Shown piece by piece: positions 53,139 through 60,929 of a DNA stretch of 64,000 nt. Origin of the DNA: a virus. The stretch is from IMG/VR virus record IMGVR_UViG_3300047678_000160, positions 31,729 to 95,728 of that record, one strand, 5' to 3'. Below the pieces are notes generated by a model. The model was not told the origin of the DNA. It did not search any database and was given only the letters and a program-made list of their open reading frames with translations. How positions within the stretch are numbered: the stretch's first letter is position 1; each line of letters opens with the position of its first letter. Both the position numbers and the translations under genes were made by a program.

Positions 53139-53436
53139 AAAGAAAATCAGACAAGAATGGAGATTGTCGGTGTTTGAGCGAGACTTCTTTCAGTGTAAGA
53201 AGTGCAACCCAAAAGCTAGAAAAAAGCCGATGGTGATTGTCTATGCCGAAATAGATGCTCATCACATCGTTGACCGTAACGAAATTCCGGATGGAGGGTA
53301 TGTCCTGTCCAACGGCATTACGTTATGCCATCCATGTCATTTAAAAGCGGAACAATATCACATCTCAGGCGGAGCTAATTGGAACGCTGGGTATCATCCA
53401 GACGACCTATCAAAGCTGGTATGTCAGCGATGGTAA
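53125..53436 (+). CDS. HNH endonuclease
   Basis: 103 residues from the ATG at 53125, overlapping the methyltransferase end. C-x2-C (FQCKKC), HHIVD with the catalytic His, NGITLCHPCH with the second zinc pair. It is a small HNH nuclease, either a homing enzyme or a packaging-type nuclease; no flanking intron or intein is seen. Confidence 0.8.
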   Translation: MSLSKKKIRQEWRLSVFERDFFQCKKCNPKARKKPMVIVYAEIDAHHIVDRNEIPDGGYVLSNGITLCHPCHLKAEQYHISGGANWNAGYHPDDLSKLVCQRW

Positions 53437-53852
53437 GAATTGTAAAGAGCCTCAACGTCATTGGCATAAAACCACTTTGGGATTTTATAGTGTTGGGCGT
53501 GAACGCCGCAAGTCCATCTTAATGCGACATTATGAGCGGTTATAGGCAGTCTTTCTTTGGTCAAAGCGTCCACTATGCTTCGAAGATATAGGTCGGCCAC
53601 TCTCTCTACCTCTTTTTGATATGCTTTCTCACTAGCGTGACGAAATGGAACCTTACTGAACATTTCCCAAGTCGATTGTAAAAATTGATACTGAGAGCGT
53701 TCACCAGCACCACCGATACTTCGATAATTTTGGTGAGTTTCTCTTGCCGAAATCGCTCGTTTTATGTTGTTCCAATTCAACGAGTTATCCATACCAAAAC
53801 CCGCTGAAGTCATTAATAGTAAAAGACTTATAAACGCGATTTTGAAGCGCAT
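53424..53852 (-). CDS. Exported lysozyme/transglycosylase-like protein, minus strand
   Basis: 142 residues from the ATG at 53852 (53861 also possible). An N-terminal signal peptide (IAFISLLLLMTSAGFG) is followed by a goose-lysozyme-like SLT region: ISARET (catalytic Glu candidate), GGAGERSQYQF and a QSTWEMF helix. It is exported to the periplasm, where it would cut peptidoglycan; a lysis or superinfection function is possible. It is a lone minus-strand gene, perhaps picked up from a host. Confidence 0.65.
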   Translation of the reverse strand: MRFKIAFISLLLLMTSAGFGMDNSLNWNNIKRAISARETHQNYRSIGGAGERSQYQFLQSTWEMFSKVPFRHASEKAYQKEVERVADLYLRSIVDALTKERLPITAHNVALRWTCGVHAQHYKIPKWFYANDVEALYNSYHR

Positions 53853-53888
53853 AGAACGCATAAATATCATACCGAACGTCATTTAAGT

Positions 53889-53916
53889 TTGACTTTTATT
53901 AACGCTCATGTAGAGT
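53889..53916 (+). promoter_or_regulatory. Sigma70-like promoter
   Basis: TTGACT at 53889-53894, a 16-base spacer, TAGAGT at 53911-53916. The ATG is at 53929, after TATATAC. Confidence 0.6.
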
Positions 53917-53928
53917 GGAAGTATATAC

Positions 53929-54405
53929 ATGAAGAAGAAGTTGTCAAAATTAAAAAAGCGCCCAAATTTCGGGCCTCCTTCTTGGAAGAAGGACAATTCG
54001 TTAGCGAATTTGAAGAAATATTATCCGAACGCAAAACCAAAAATGCTCAAGCAGTTCCTAACAGAGAACAGTAAGCTTGAAAAATTTTTAGTTAAGAATG
54101 GATGGAAATATTGGGATTCTTGCAATATCTGGGAACATGGATTCACGCTTACTTTTGTTAAAAAGAAAGATGGAACCCAAAAAAGAAACATGTATTTTTC
54201 ATGGTATTGGGATAACCAAGGTGGGGATGAATTTTATTTCGCTGAAATGAGAAATTATTGTGAGCTATACCCCCGCGATGAACTTTCTACACCGGGCCTC
54301 ACCGCAGAAATTCGTTACATTACGGCTCGCCACATCAAAGACATTGCTAAGTTTGAAGATGCTTTATTCCGAGCAGTTGCTTATCAAGCACCCATTCCAG
54401 AATGA
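53929..54405 (+). CDS. Hypothetical protein
   Basis: 158 residues from the ATG at 53929. Basic N-terminus (15 Lys/Arg in the first 40), then an aromatic alpha/beta region. No motif recognised. It starts the repair-gene operon with 4-base overlaps downstream. Confidence 0.55.
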   Translation: MKKKLSKLKKRPNFGPPSWKKDNSLANLKKYYPNAKPKMLKQFLTENSKLEKFLVKNGWKYWDSCNIWEHGFTLTFVKKKDGTQKRNMYFSWYWDNQGGDEFYFAEMRNYCELYPRDELSTPGLTAEIRYITARHIKDIAKFEDALFRAVAYQAPIPE

Positions 54406-55019
54406 AATTAGAAGATACAATTGCTAAGTCTCTTCACGATTACCCATCTTTGTATAAAGATACAACGTGGGAGAAAAGTCGTCTCAAGGTTCTCGACCAT
54501 TTATTTCTTGTAAACGGAAATGGCTACGAATGGTATGATGGTTATCTTGTGGATAAGCACGACAATACTTCTAGCAAGAAAAAACTTCCTAAGTATGGAA
54601 AACAAAAATACACTTGGAGGCCAGATGATAGCTGGTTTTCAACAAAACTCTATCGTGACTATAATTGGTCGCCGGAAATTCTTGAAGTCATCAAGAATGA
54701 CGAAAAATTTAAAGATTTAGCTTTCATTGAAGAAGCTAGTGGATACACCGCAAAACCATACCCGGTTTCTGAGTATTCAGCCATCTGCACCGCCCCAGAT
54801 AACATTCGTCCTGATTGGCTCGCTGGAGCAATCGAAGCAGCTGAATGGGCAAAAAACTTTTACAGTGGCCCGCCAGCGCAGGTCATGACTGCCGGATTCA
54901 TTCAAGAATCTGGTATTTCAGAAAAGTCTGTAAAAAACCACATAGATAAACGATTGGAGTTAACATGCAAAGCACTGACACGGTTAAAGGCTCTCGAGCC
55001 GAAATTGAAGACGACCTGA
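54402..55019 (+). CDS. Hypothetical protein
   Basis: 205 residues, mixed fold, Trp/Tyr-rich centre; the C-terminal part has a helical segment (GAIEAAEWAKNF) without a clear active site. No function recognised. Overlaps the next small gene. Confidence 0.55.
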   Translation: MKLEDTIAKSLHDYPSLYKDTTWEKSRLKVLDHLFLVNGNGYEWYDGYLVDKHDNTSSKKKLPKYGKQKYTWRPDDSWFSTKLYRDYNWSPEILEVIKNDEKFKDLAFIEEASGYTAKPYPVSEYSAICTAPDNIRPDWLAGAIEAAEWAKNFYSGPPAQVMTAGFIQESGISEKSVKNHIDKRLELTCKALTRLKALEPKLKTT

Positions 55020-55141
55020 AACATTGGTCTGAACAGAAGGCGAAGGCTGTCAAAGATAAAAATCAAGACAGAATCAATGTCTGTAATAAACTACTCGACA
55101 AATATCTCGACGAATTGAATTCTCTCCCAAAGGGATTATGA
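54965..55141 (+). CDS. 58-residue helical protein
   Basis: Starts inside the previous gene and overlaps the macro-domain start by 4 bases (ATGA). One charged amphipathic helix pair. The coupled start supports translation. Unknown. Confidence 0.5.
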   Translation: MQSTDTVKGSRAEIEDDLKHWSEQKAKAVKDKNQDRINVCNKLLDKYLDELNSLPKGL

Positions 55142-55632
55142 AAAAGCTAACATACGTCAAAGGAAACCTACTCACTAGACAGGACATTGGTATCATTGGC
55201 CATCAAGCCAATTGTCAAAATACGTTTGGAGGTGGAATCGCTAAGTCAATTCGTGAAATGTTTCCCGAAGCATACGCAGCCGACACGGCTGCCCATAATG
55301 CTGGAATGAATCGCCCGGGTTCGATTAGCGTCAGCCATAGATTTCCTGACGCCGTTAGCTCTATCGGAACCATTTTCAACCTTTATGGACAAAATTTGAA
55401 TGGTAAGGGTAAAAGACAAACAAATTATGAAGCGTTGTTCAACGCTTTGAGCACAATGGCAAAAGAAGTCTGTCACAGCTCAGTCATGACTGGACTGACA
55501 CCAGCCGTTGGGTTTCCTTACTTGATTGGTTGTGGTCTGGGTGGAGGAGATTGGAACATTGTTGAGCGCCTCATTGAGGTTGCTTTTGAACATTATGATG
55601 GTGATGTAATCATTGTTGTATTTGTTAATTAA
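55138..55632 (+). CDS. Macro domain (ADP-ribose-binding/hydrolase) protein
   Basis: 164 residues, one macro domain: GNLLTRQDIGIIGHQAN, the Gly-rich FGGGIAKSI loop, and the ligand loop GFPYLIGCGLGGGDW. Family members remove ADP-ribose from proteins or DNA, or process ADP-ribose 1''-phosphate from tRNA splicing. With a NADAR gene at 58104 it would counter ADP-ribosylating host defences or clean up repair products. Confidence 0.92.
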   Translation: MKKLTYVKGNLLTRQDIGIIGHQANCQNTFGGGIAKSIREMFPEAYAADTAAHNAGMNRPGSISVSHRFPDAVSSIGTIFNLYGQNLNGKGKRQTNYEALFNALSTMAKEVCHSSVMTGLTPAVGFPYLIGCGLGGGDWNIVERLIEVAFEHYDGDVIIVVFVN

Positions 55633-55633
55633 A

Positions 55634-56155
55634 ATGAATCAGAAAAAAATCATATTCTTGGATATTGATGGTGTTTTAAACCATCATCTGTTCTATGTTG
55701 CCGAAAAAGAAGCCGGTAGGATAGGGCAAAGAGATACTGACCCAAAAAGTGTAGAATACCTAAATACTCTATGCAATGAAACGGGAGCAGAAGTTGTTGT
55801 ATCCTCAACATGGAGGCTCGGCCGCACCACGGAACAACTTCAAGAACTTTTGAAAGAAGCTGGATTCACCGGAAAAGTCATTGGTCGAACCGAAGACCTA
55901 CGATATGGTAAAGGTGGAGAATCAATCCTTAGAGGAAATGAGATTCTTCATTGGATTAAAGAAAACACGAAACTCATTGGAGCGGAATATTGGCAATACA
56001 AAAGTTATGTTATTCTCGACGATGATTCTGATATGTTGTATTGGCAGAAGGACAATTTTATTCTCGTTGACCATTATTGCGGCATCACTCCATCCACAAT
56101 TTTTCAAGCTAAGAAAATTTTGGGAGCAAAATTGACCATCGCCGCTATTCCTTAA
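55634..56155 (+). CDS. HAD-family phosphatase of RNA-repair type
   Basis: 173 residues from the ATG at 55634. HAD motif I is FLDIDGVLN (nucleophile Asp10, Asp12), motif II VVSSTWR, and motif IV VILDDDSDM. The short cap and WR motif match the HAD domain found in Swiss-army-knife RNA-repair proteins (PF18143 as I recall). It should remove terminal phosphates, the partner reaction of a kinase and ligase. Confidence 0.85.
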   Translation: MNQKKIIFLDIDGVLNHHLFYVAEKEAGRIGQRDTDPKSVEYLNTLCNETGAEVVVSSTWRLGRTTEQLQELLKEAGFTGKVIGRTEDLRYGKGGESILRGNEILHWIKENTKLIGAEYWQYKSYVILDDDSDMLYWQKDNFILVDHYCGITPSTIFQAKKILGAKLTIAAIP

Positions 56156-56185
56156 CTTTTTATATTTTAGCCAATACCATACCTT

Positions 56186-56569
56186 ATGTTCAACTTATAC
56201 TTAGACGATGTTCGTGTCCCAACCGATTCCTACACAGGAAAATCTGCGGAAGGATGGACTATTGTTCGAAGCTACGATGAATTCGTTAAAATCATAACTG
56301 AGAAGGGATTGCCCTACATAATCAGTTTTGACCACGACCTCGCCGACGAACATGTTTATGATTACATTCTCAACGTAAGACGAGAAGGGACAATCAATTA
56401 CGACAAATACAGAGAGAAAACCGGCCTTAGTTGTGCTAAGTGGTTGGTGGAGTATTGTATGGACAAGAATCTTCCGCTCCCTGGCTACGCTGTTCATAGT
56501 GCCAATCCCATTGGTGCAGAGAACATTAAGTCGTATCTTGAGTCTTATTTAAAAAGTAGAATCGAATAA
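56186..56569 (+). CDS. Cyclic-phosphate-processing receiver (cREC)-like protein
   Basis: 127 residues. LYLDDVRVP opens it, then a central ISFDHDL and the late GYAVHSANPIGAENI motif, which match the receiver-like domain linked to cyclic-phosphate handling in RNA repair. It keeps the acidic residues and the His motif. Comes right after the HAD gene, which supports the shared-pathway view. The leader contains TATATTTTAG. Confidence 0.8.
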   Translation: MFNLYLDDVRVPTDSYTGKSAEGWTIVRSYDEFVKIITEKGLPYIISFDHDLADEHVYDYILNVRREGTINYDKYREKTGLSCAKWLVEYCMDKNLPLPGYAVHSANPIGAENIKSYLESYLKSRIE

Positions 56570-56572
56570 TTT

Positions 56573-56872
56573 ATGAAAATCCCAAAGAGAGTCAAACAAG
56601 TCAGTCGCAAAGAGAGAAAATCTCTCGTCTCGCGTGGCTTGAAACTAAATGAAGAGGCCGGAGAGCTGGCCGCTGAAATTCTCAAGTTCGTTGGTGAGAA
56701 AGGTGCCAAGGGAAAGAGCAAGAAAGAAATCCTCGCCGACCTTCATCTTGAAGCCGTTGACTGTCTTTTGATGGCTATGGACATTCTCGTTCACACAGGC
56801 GCATCTGAGAAGGTAATCAGCCGAATCATGAACAGCCAGCTCAATAAATGGGAAAGGAATTTCAAAAAATGA
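56573..56872 (+). CDS. MazG-like nucleotide pyrophosphohydrolase
   Basis: 99 residues. The EEAGELAAEI helix (E-x2-E metal site) and a later EAVDCLLMAMD helix form the MazG metal centre. Phage MazG proteins hydrolyse nucleotides or alarmones such as dCTP/ppGpp analogues; substrate here unknown. Overlaps the next gene by 4 bases. Confidence 0.82.
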   Translation: MKIPKRVKQVSRKERKSLVSRGLKLNEEAGELAAEILKFVGEKGAKGKSKKEILADLHLEAVDCLLMAMDILVHTGASEKVISRIMNSQLNKWERNFKK

Positions 56873-57165
56873 ACCTAAAAGGCACATACATCCACTGGAA
56901 AAACGAAGAGAAAGTTGATAATAAGTTCATCAAGAACTTTTACACTTCGGACAATCTTCGCTCGACTGTTTCCAAACTGAAATTGTCCAAGAGAGAGTTT
57001 GTAACTCTGTTGAAGGGTTTTACGAGCAAAGAATTGAAGCTCTTTGTTGATGGAAACAACCACCACCAGCTAATGGCTAACACGCCTGAGGATTTACATG
57101 TTCTCATGGACAAGTTTGCCAATGTCACTGGCTTCAAGGGTGCTCGATTCATTGAAATTCTATGA
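56869..57165 (+). CDS. Hypothetical protein
   Basis: 98 residues from the ATG at 56869, in overlap with the MazG-like gene. Alpha/beta with a His-His pair (GNNHHQL) that could be functional. No family recognised. Confidence 0.5.
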   Translation: MNLKGTYIHWKNEEKVDNKFIKNFYTSDNLRSTVSKLKLSKREFVTLLKGFTSKELKLFVDGNNHHQLMANTPEDLHVLMDKFANVTGFKGARFIEIL

Positions 57166-57917
57166 ATCTTTTGGTCTTACCTCCGAATCATACGGCTGAA
57201 GACCAAGGAATCTGGCGTGCAGCCATCCAACGTGGTTGGAAGACCATTCGCTTCAATGATAAAGATGACCCTGAATTGTTAAAGGGTTATGATATGGTTC
57301 GTTATTATGGTAACGTTCTTCATAAGTCTCGCATTGAAAAATTTCTTCCCATAAAGTTTAAAGAAGTTTCTCAAACTCTTCTTGCAGATTTAGACATTTC
57401 TTGGACCGGAAGAAAAATCAAGAGAATTCCGTTTGGAGATTTGGAAACTCCTCTTAAAGAGGATACATTTATCAAGTGCGTTGATATTAAATGGCTTGAG
57501 GCCAGAGTTTATCGCAAAGATGAAAAGCCTTCTAGCCAGTGGCAAGGTATGCAAGACAAAGATTTGATTTACGTTCAAGAACCCATTGTGTTTGTTGATG
57601 AGGTTCGTTGTTTTGTGAAAGGTAGAGACGTGCTGACCATGAGCATGTATAAAAAGAACAAAGTGTTCTATACAGAAAATATTCCAGTTAATCTCGAAAC
57701 GGCTATGTCTGGAATGTGCTGTTCCCATTCTTATTGGCTCACTGAGCCAGAATTTATGAAATTGAACTTGCCTGAGGGAGTTGTTCTCGATTACGGATGC
57801 ACGGAATATGGAATTTGGTATTTTATCGAAGCAAATGAAGCATGGGGGAGTGGATTGTATGACTGTGACCCTAATAAGGCATTTGACGCCATCATTGCAT
57901 CACAAGAAAATTTATGA
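57162..57917 (+). CDS. ATP-grasp enzyme (R2K-clade-like)
   Basis: 251 residues. The C-terminal half has the ATP-grasp signature: YVQEPIVFVDEVRCFVKGRDV with the conserved Arg, and FIEANEAWGSGLYDCDP with the metal-binding Glu/Asn. This resembles the R2K clade predicted with RNA-repair genes and polypeptide or nucleic-acid modification. ATP-dependent ligation of an unknown substrate. Coupled on both sides. Confidence 0.75.
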   Translation: MNLLVLPPNHTAEDQGIWRAAIQRGWKTIRFNDKDDPELLKGYDMVRYYGNVLHKSRIEKFLPIKFKEVSQTLLADLDISWTGRKIKRIPFGDLETPLKEDTFIKCVDIKWLEARVYRKDEKPSSQWQGMQDKDLIYVQEPIVFVDEVRCFVKGRDVLTMSMYKKNKVFYTENIPVNLETAMSGMCCSHSYWLTEPEFMKLNLPEGVVLDYGCTEYGIWYFIEANEAWGSGLYDCDPNKAFDAIIASQENL

Positions 57918-58102
57918 AAAAGAAAAATCAATCTTACTTAGTCAAATTCACCTACGATTATTATTGTCAAGGTTATGAGGACACCCGTGAAACTGTTTTG
58001 GTTCACAACTGTCCTTCTTTCGAAGCTGCTTGTAATAGAATCAGAATTGTAAGCACTTATCTTAACGCTCGTGATTTTGAAAACCTGACCATTGATATTT
58101 GA
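57914..58102 (+). CDS. 62-residue hypothetical protein
   Basis: Starts in the ATGA overlap with the ATP-grasp gene. Tyr-rich, probably a small alpha/beta protein. Unknown. Confidence 0.5.
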   Translation: MKKKNQSYLVKFTYDYYCQGYEDTRETVLVHNCPSFEAACNRIRIVSTYLNARDFENLTIDI

Positions 58103-58103
58103 T

Positions 58104-58589
58104 ATGAAAAAATTTTCTACAATTGATTGGAAGACCATTGCTACACATGATGAAAGCAATGTGAAAGGATTTTTTGGCCCATGCCGTTTTCTTTCCAATT
58201 TTCATTTGTGTAAAATTGAATTTGAAGGTAGATTCTATCCAAGCACAGAAAACGCTTATCAAGCAGCGAAGATTGTTCATGATGAACGTGGATTTTTCAC
58301 TACTTGTAGCCCAAATGAATCAAAAACTCTTTGGAAAAAGCTAACGAAGATAGACTCTTCTTCAATTGAATGGGATGCTCGACGCTTATACGTGATGAAT
58401 CCTCTTGTCATTCAGAAGTTTACTGAGCACGATGATTTGAAACAGCTTTTATTAGACACAGGCGACAGATACCTAGAAGAAACGAACTGGTGGGAGGATT
58501 CATTTTGGGGAGTTGATACGAAGCTAGGTGGAAAAAACCATCTGGGCAAGCTTTTAATGGAAGTGAGGACTTCGCTAAGACAAAAATAA
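58104..58589 (+). CDS. NADAR (YbiA-like) protein
   Basis: 161 residues from the ATG at 58104. The NADAR signature is clear: FFGPCRFLSNF, YPSTENAYQAAK and the late WWEDSFWGVD plus NHLGKLLMEVR. NADAR proteins process ADP-ribosylated guanine and related N-glycosides; some phage copies are reported to undo DNA ADP-ribosylation by DarTG-type defences. With the macro gene nearby, counter-defence is a sound hypothesis. Confidence 0.87.
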   Translation: MKKFSTIDWKTIATHDESNVKGFFGPCRFLSNFHLCKIEFEGRFYPSTENAYQAAKIVHDERGFFTTCSPNESKTLWKKLTKIDSSSIEWDARRLYVMNPLVIQKFTEHDDLKQLLLDTGDRYLEETNWWEDSFWGVDTKLGGKNHLGKLLMEVRTSLRQK

Positions 58590-58715
58590 CATATTATAAG
58601 TCATTAATAACCAATTACTTACAAAAATGTGTGAGAAAAGTAAAAAACTTTATTGACTTTTGATTTTTTTCCCTTCATTGTTCTACTTATAGATAGAACA
58701 AATTCACTTTCAACA

Positions 58716-58835
58716 ATGACCTATACAGTCTCAACCTTTACAGCAAAGCCTATCCACTCCCAATGGAGCGTGTGCGGCATTGCACTTCCATTGGAAGCAC
58801 GTAAAGGTGATAATATGGGAAAGATGGGCCTCTAA
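58716..58835 (+). CDS. 39-residue protein from its own transcription unit
   Basis: ATG at 58716 after a TTGACT (58652) and a CTTATAG leader; a terminator at 58873 follows, so the gene is transcribed alone. The protein (MTYTVSTFTAKPIHSQWS...) has no motif. Such short, separately expressed early proteins often inhibit host functions. It could also be the readable part of a small RNA. Confidence 0.5.
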   Translation: MTYTVSTFTAKPIHSQWSVCGIALPLEARKGDNMGKMGL

Positions 58836-58872
58836 GGCGATTTTAAAAGAGTAAAATCCAAAACCTTAAAGG

Positions 58873-58904
58873 CCCACCGACCATGAAAAGTCAGTGGGTT
58901 TTTT
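58873..58904 (+). terminator. Rho-independent terminator
   Basis: CCCAC...GTGGG closed further by GA/TC, followed by TTTTTTG. Ends the 58716 unit, and precedes the tRNA promoter. Confidence 0.85.
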
Positions 58905-58939
58905 GTTTAACAAATTTTCAAAATAATTCAAGATAAAGA

Positions 58940-58968
58940 TTGACAGTTTATAAATTTTAGTTTAGAGT
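58940..58968 (+). promoter_or_regulatory. Promoter of the tRNA array
   Basis: TTGACA at 58940-58945, a 17-base spacer, TAGAGT at 58963-58968. It is the only good promoter before about 35 tRNA genes. Confidence 0.7.
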
Positions 58969-59284
58969 TCAGTTCCGTTATTTTACAGTTCAAATTTTTT
59001 TAGTGATAGTTGGGGTAAAGACGCACCCAGCCAAGAAAGCGTATTAAAATAGCCACCGAGCATAGAGTCCTATGGAGGATGAATCTACGGCATCGTTTTG
59101 TGGGATTCAATATCAACATATTCAGTGATAGGTTAGTGTTAGTGAGAAATATGTTGTGAGGCCGAAGTGTATAATTATTTTTTAGAATTGGGGAAAGAAG
59201 ACTTCAACAGAGCGTTTACGTTTGAGAATGTTTTTCTTTCCCCTTACTTTGGGTTTGTCAGTTCCGCATAAAAACTGACCTTAT
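58969..59284 (+). ncRNA. Untranslated leader of the tRNA array, possibly a structured RNA
   Basis: 316 bases without a credible reading frame. GGGGAAAGAA near 59190 pairs with TTCTTTCCCC near 59240, and GTCAGTT pairs with AACTGAC near 59258-59280. These stems, right after the array promoter, suggest a processed leader or an independent small RNA. Exact ends unknown. Confidence 0.4.
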
Positions 59285-59368
59285 GGTGTCGTTCCTATAG
59301 CGGCGAATAGCTCTGGCTCTTAACCAGATATACAAACAACGGGGGTTCGAGTCCCTCCGGCACCACCA
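59285..59368 (+). tRNA. tRNA-Lys (CTT)
   Basis: Acceptor GGTGTCG/CGGCACC, anticodon stem TCTGG/CCAGA with loop CTCTTAA, encoded CCA. The D arm resembles the other Lys tRNAs in the array. Confidence 0.85.
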
Positions 59369-59429
59369 CTTTTAGAGAACAGCTGGACGGAGACTCCGTT
59401 AATAAATTAACCAGTGTGGTTCTTGTCAT

Positions 59430-59521
59430 TCCTCGGTAGGCTAATTGGTAAGCCGGCAGGCTGTTAACCTGTGTAAGCTCGTAAGAGTTCGATGGAGGTT
59501 CGAGACCTCCCTGGGGAGCCA
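59430..59521 (+). tRNA. tRNA-Asn (GTT), with long variable region
   Basis: Acceptor TCCTCGG/CTGGGGA, discriminator G, anticodon loop CTGTTAA in stem GCAGG/CCTGT. About 20 bases lie between anticodon and T arm, unusual for Asn. Confidence 0.8.
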
Positions 59522-59529
59522 TTTCAAAT

Positions 59530-59605
59530 GCATCGGTAGCTCAATTGGTAGAGTGTCTGCCTTCCAAGCAGAATGTTGCAGGTTCGACTCCTGTTCGGTG
59601 CTCCA
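59530..59605 (+). tRNA. tRNA-Gly (TCC)
   Basis: Acceptor GCATCGG/TCGGTGC, D arm GTAGCTCAATTGGTAGAG, anticodon loop CTTCCAA in stem TCTGC/GCAGA, encoded CCA. Confidence 0.9.
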
Positions 59606-59618
59606 TTTTTTAGTATTT

Positions 59619-59702
59619 GCTTCGATTCCTGTAGCGGCGAACAGTTCAGACTTTTAATCTGACACACAAACATCGGGGGTTCGAGTCCCTCTCGGAGCAC
59701 CA
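59619..59702 (+). tRNA. tRNA-Lys (TTT)
   Basis: Acceptor GCTTCGA/TCGGAGC, loop CTTTTAA in stem TCAGA/TCTGA. Closely related to the copy at 63816. Confidence 0.85.
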
Positions 59703-59711
59703 ATTTATCAT

Positions 59712-59788
59712 GGAGTTGTAGCTCAACTGTATAGAGCAACTGTCTTCGAAACAGAAGGTTGTGGGTTAGAGTCCCACTTACTCCACCA
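59712..59788 (+). tRNA. tRNA-Arg (TCG)
   Basis: Acceptor GGAGTTG with TTACTCC, loop CTTCGAA between CTGT and ACAG, T arm with TTAGA in place of TTCGA, encoded CCA. Confidence 0.85.
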
Positions 59789-59794
59789 TTTGTC

Positions 59795-59931
59795 GGGGCG
59801 GCTAGCACCCTGAACGTTTGTATAAGATAGTCGCCATTTCATGGCCGCATGTGTTCGTAAGTCTCTCTGAAAAGAGAGAGCCAAACAACCGGTAATACAG
59901 CGAAACGTCTGAGGACAAACGAAGAATTTAC
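59795..59931 (+). ncRNA. Structured spacer in the tRNA array
   Basis: No tRNA fits. GGCGGCTA pairs with TAGTCGCC (8 bp, one G-T), and CTCTCT-GAAA-AGAGAG forms a tetraloop hairpin near 59865-59880. May be a small RNA or processing element. Confidence 0.4.
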
Positions 59932-60006
59932 GCGGAATTCATATACCGGCTATTATGTGAGTTTTCCAAACTTGACAAGGCGGCTCGACCCCGCCATTCC
60001 GCACCA
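59932..60006 (+). tRNA. tRNA, probably Gly (TCC)
   Basis: Acceptor GCGGAAT/ATTCCGC, T stem GGCGG/CCGCC, encoded CCA. Best anticodon fold uses loop TTTCCAA (TCC) with two G-T pairs. The D arm is weak. Confidence 0.6.
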
Positions 60007-60063
60007 ATTTCTGGCCAAGAAGAGGTAACACGGCGTAATTAACCTGTATGACCTCCTGAAACG

Positions 60064-60147
60064 TAATATGTTAGCTGTTCGGCTAGTGGCAGGCCAGCCC
60101 CCCCCTAAAGGGGCGCGCATAGGTTCGATTCCTATACAGATTAACCG
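60064..60147 (+). tRNA. tRNA-like gene with a run of eight C in the anticodon arm
   Basis: T arm ATAGG/CCTAT and a 6/7 acceptor pairing are present; the anticodon arm is GCCCC...GGGGC with an 8-base loop and no clear anticodon; CCG replaces CCA. Probably decayed. Confidence 0.35.
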
Positions 60148-60182
60148 CGACCTACGTTTCTTAAACTTTCTGTTAGTAATTT

Positions 60183-60268
60183 GGTGGCATCGCATAGCGG
60201 CAATTGCGCGGCACTGTAAATGCTGTGGCCTTCGGTCTTCGTTGGTTCGAGTCCAACTGTCACCACCA
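60183..60268 (+). tRNA. tRNA-Tyr (GTA)
   Basis: Acceptor GGTGGCA/TGTCACC, loop CTGTAAA, long variable arm as expected for Tyr, encoded CCA. Confidence 0.9.
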
Positions 60269-60274
60269 ATTTAT

Positions 60275-60351
60275 GGCGTCTTACTCAAGCGGTCCAAGAG
60301 GGTTCTCTGCAAAAGAACTATACGTCGGTTCGAATCCGACAGATGCCTCCA
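60275..60351 (+). tRNA. tRNA-Cys (GCA)
   Basis: Loop CTGCAAA in stem GTTCT/AGAAC, T stem GTCGG/CCGAC, encoded CCA. Confidence 0.9.
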
Positions 60352-60361
60352 TTTTTAATAT

Positions 60362-60436
60362 GCCGTATAAACATACATGGTGATGTGCGAGTCTTGTAAA
60401 CTTGAAAACTCAGTTCGATTCTGAGATATGGCTCCA
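60362..60436 (+). tRNA. tRNA-Thr (TGT)
   Basis: Acceptor GCCGTAT/ATATGGC, loop CTTGTAA, encoded CCA. A second TGT copy lies at 60615. Confidence 0.85.
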
Positions 60437-60448
60437 AACAAATTTTAT

Positions 60449-60522
60449 TGGGATATTGCATAGTGGTAGTGCCTGAGTCTTTGAAACTCGTGGTTATGGT
60501 TCGATTCCATATGTCCCAGCCA
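60449..60522 (+). tRNA. tRNA-Gln (TTG)
   Basis: Acceptor TGGGATA/TGTCCCA, discriminator G, loop CTTTGAA in stem GAGT/ACTC, encoded CCA. Confidence 0.9.
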
Positions 60523-60527
60523 ATTAC

Positions 60528-60603
60528 GGAAGCGTGGCTCGACCGATAAGGCGGCATCTTCATAAGGTGTATCATAAGGGTTTGACTCCCTTCGCTTCCC
60601 CCA
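60528..60603 (+). tRNA. tRNA with CAT anticodon (Met or Ile2)
   Basis: Acceptor GGAAGCG/CGCTTCC, loop TTCATAA, encoded CCA. Whether C34 is modified to read Ile AUA cannot be told. Confidence 0.85.
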
Positions 60604-60614
60604 TTTTTAAGTTT

Positions 60615-60690
60615 GCCCTTGTAGCTCAGCTGGTAGAGCGCGGTATTTGTAATGCCGATGTCGTCGGTTCGAACCCGTCCGAGGGCTCCA
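60615..60690 (+). tRNA. tRNA-Thr (TGT), second copy
   Basis: Acceptor GCCCTTG/CGAGGGC, loop TTTGTAA in stem CGGTA/TGCCG, encoded CCA. The body differs from the copy at 60362. Confidence 0.85.
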
Positions 60691-60704
60691 TTTAAGATTT
60701 TCAT

Positions 60705-60778
60705 CCATTAGAAGTGTTACGGTAGCACACACCGTTTGGGGCGGCGGAGACACAGTTCAATTCTGTGCTAGTGGACCA
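60705..60778 (+). tRNA. tRNA-Pro (TGG)
   Basis: Acceptor CCATTAG/CTAGTGG, loop TTTGGGG flanked by CCG/CGG, encoded CCA. Confidence 0.75.
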
Positions 60779-60784
60779 TTTTAT

Positions 60785-60860
60785 GGCGCGTAAGATTTGC
60801 TGTTGAATTACGTTCTTGGTAAGAACGACCAATGCGGTTAGACTCCGCAACGCGCATCCA
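60785..60860 (+). tRNA. tRNA-Thr (GGT)
   Basis: Loop TTGGTAA in stem CGTTC/GAACG, T stem GCGG/CCGC, encoded CCA; first acceptor pair mismatched. Confidence 0.75.
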
Positions 60861-60929
60861 TTTCAATTTGTTCAAACAGTGTTCAAAGAGGTTCGAAACT
60901 TGGAGAAGCGACTGTGGATTAGTATTCGG

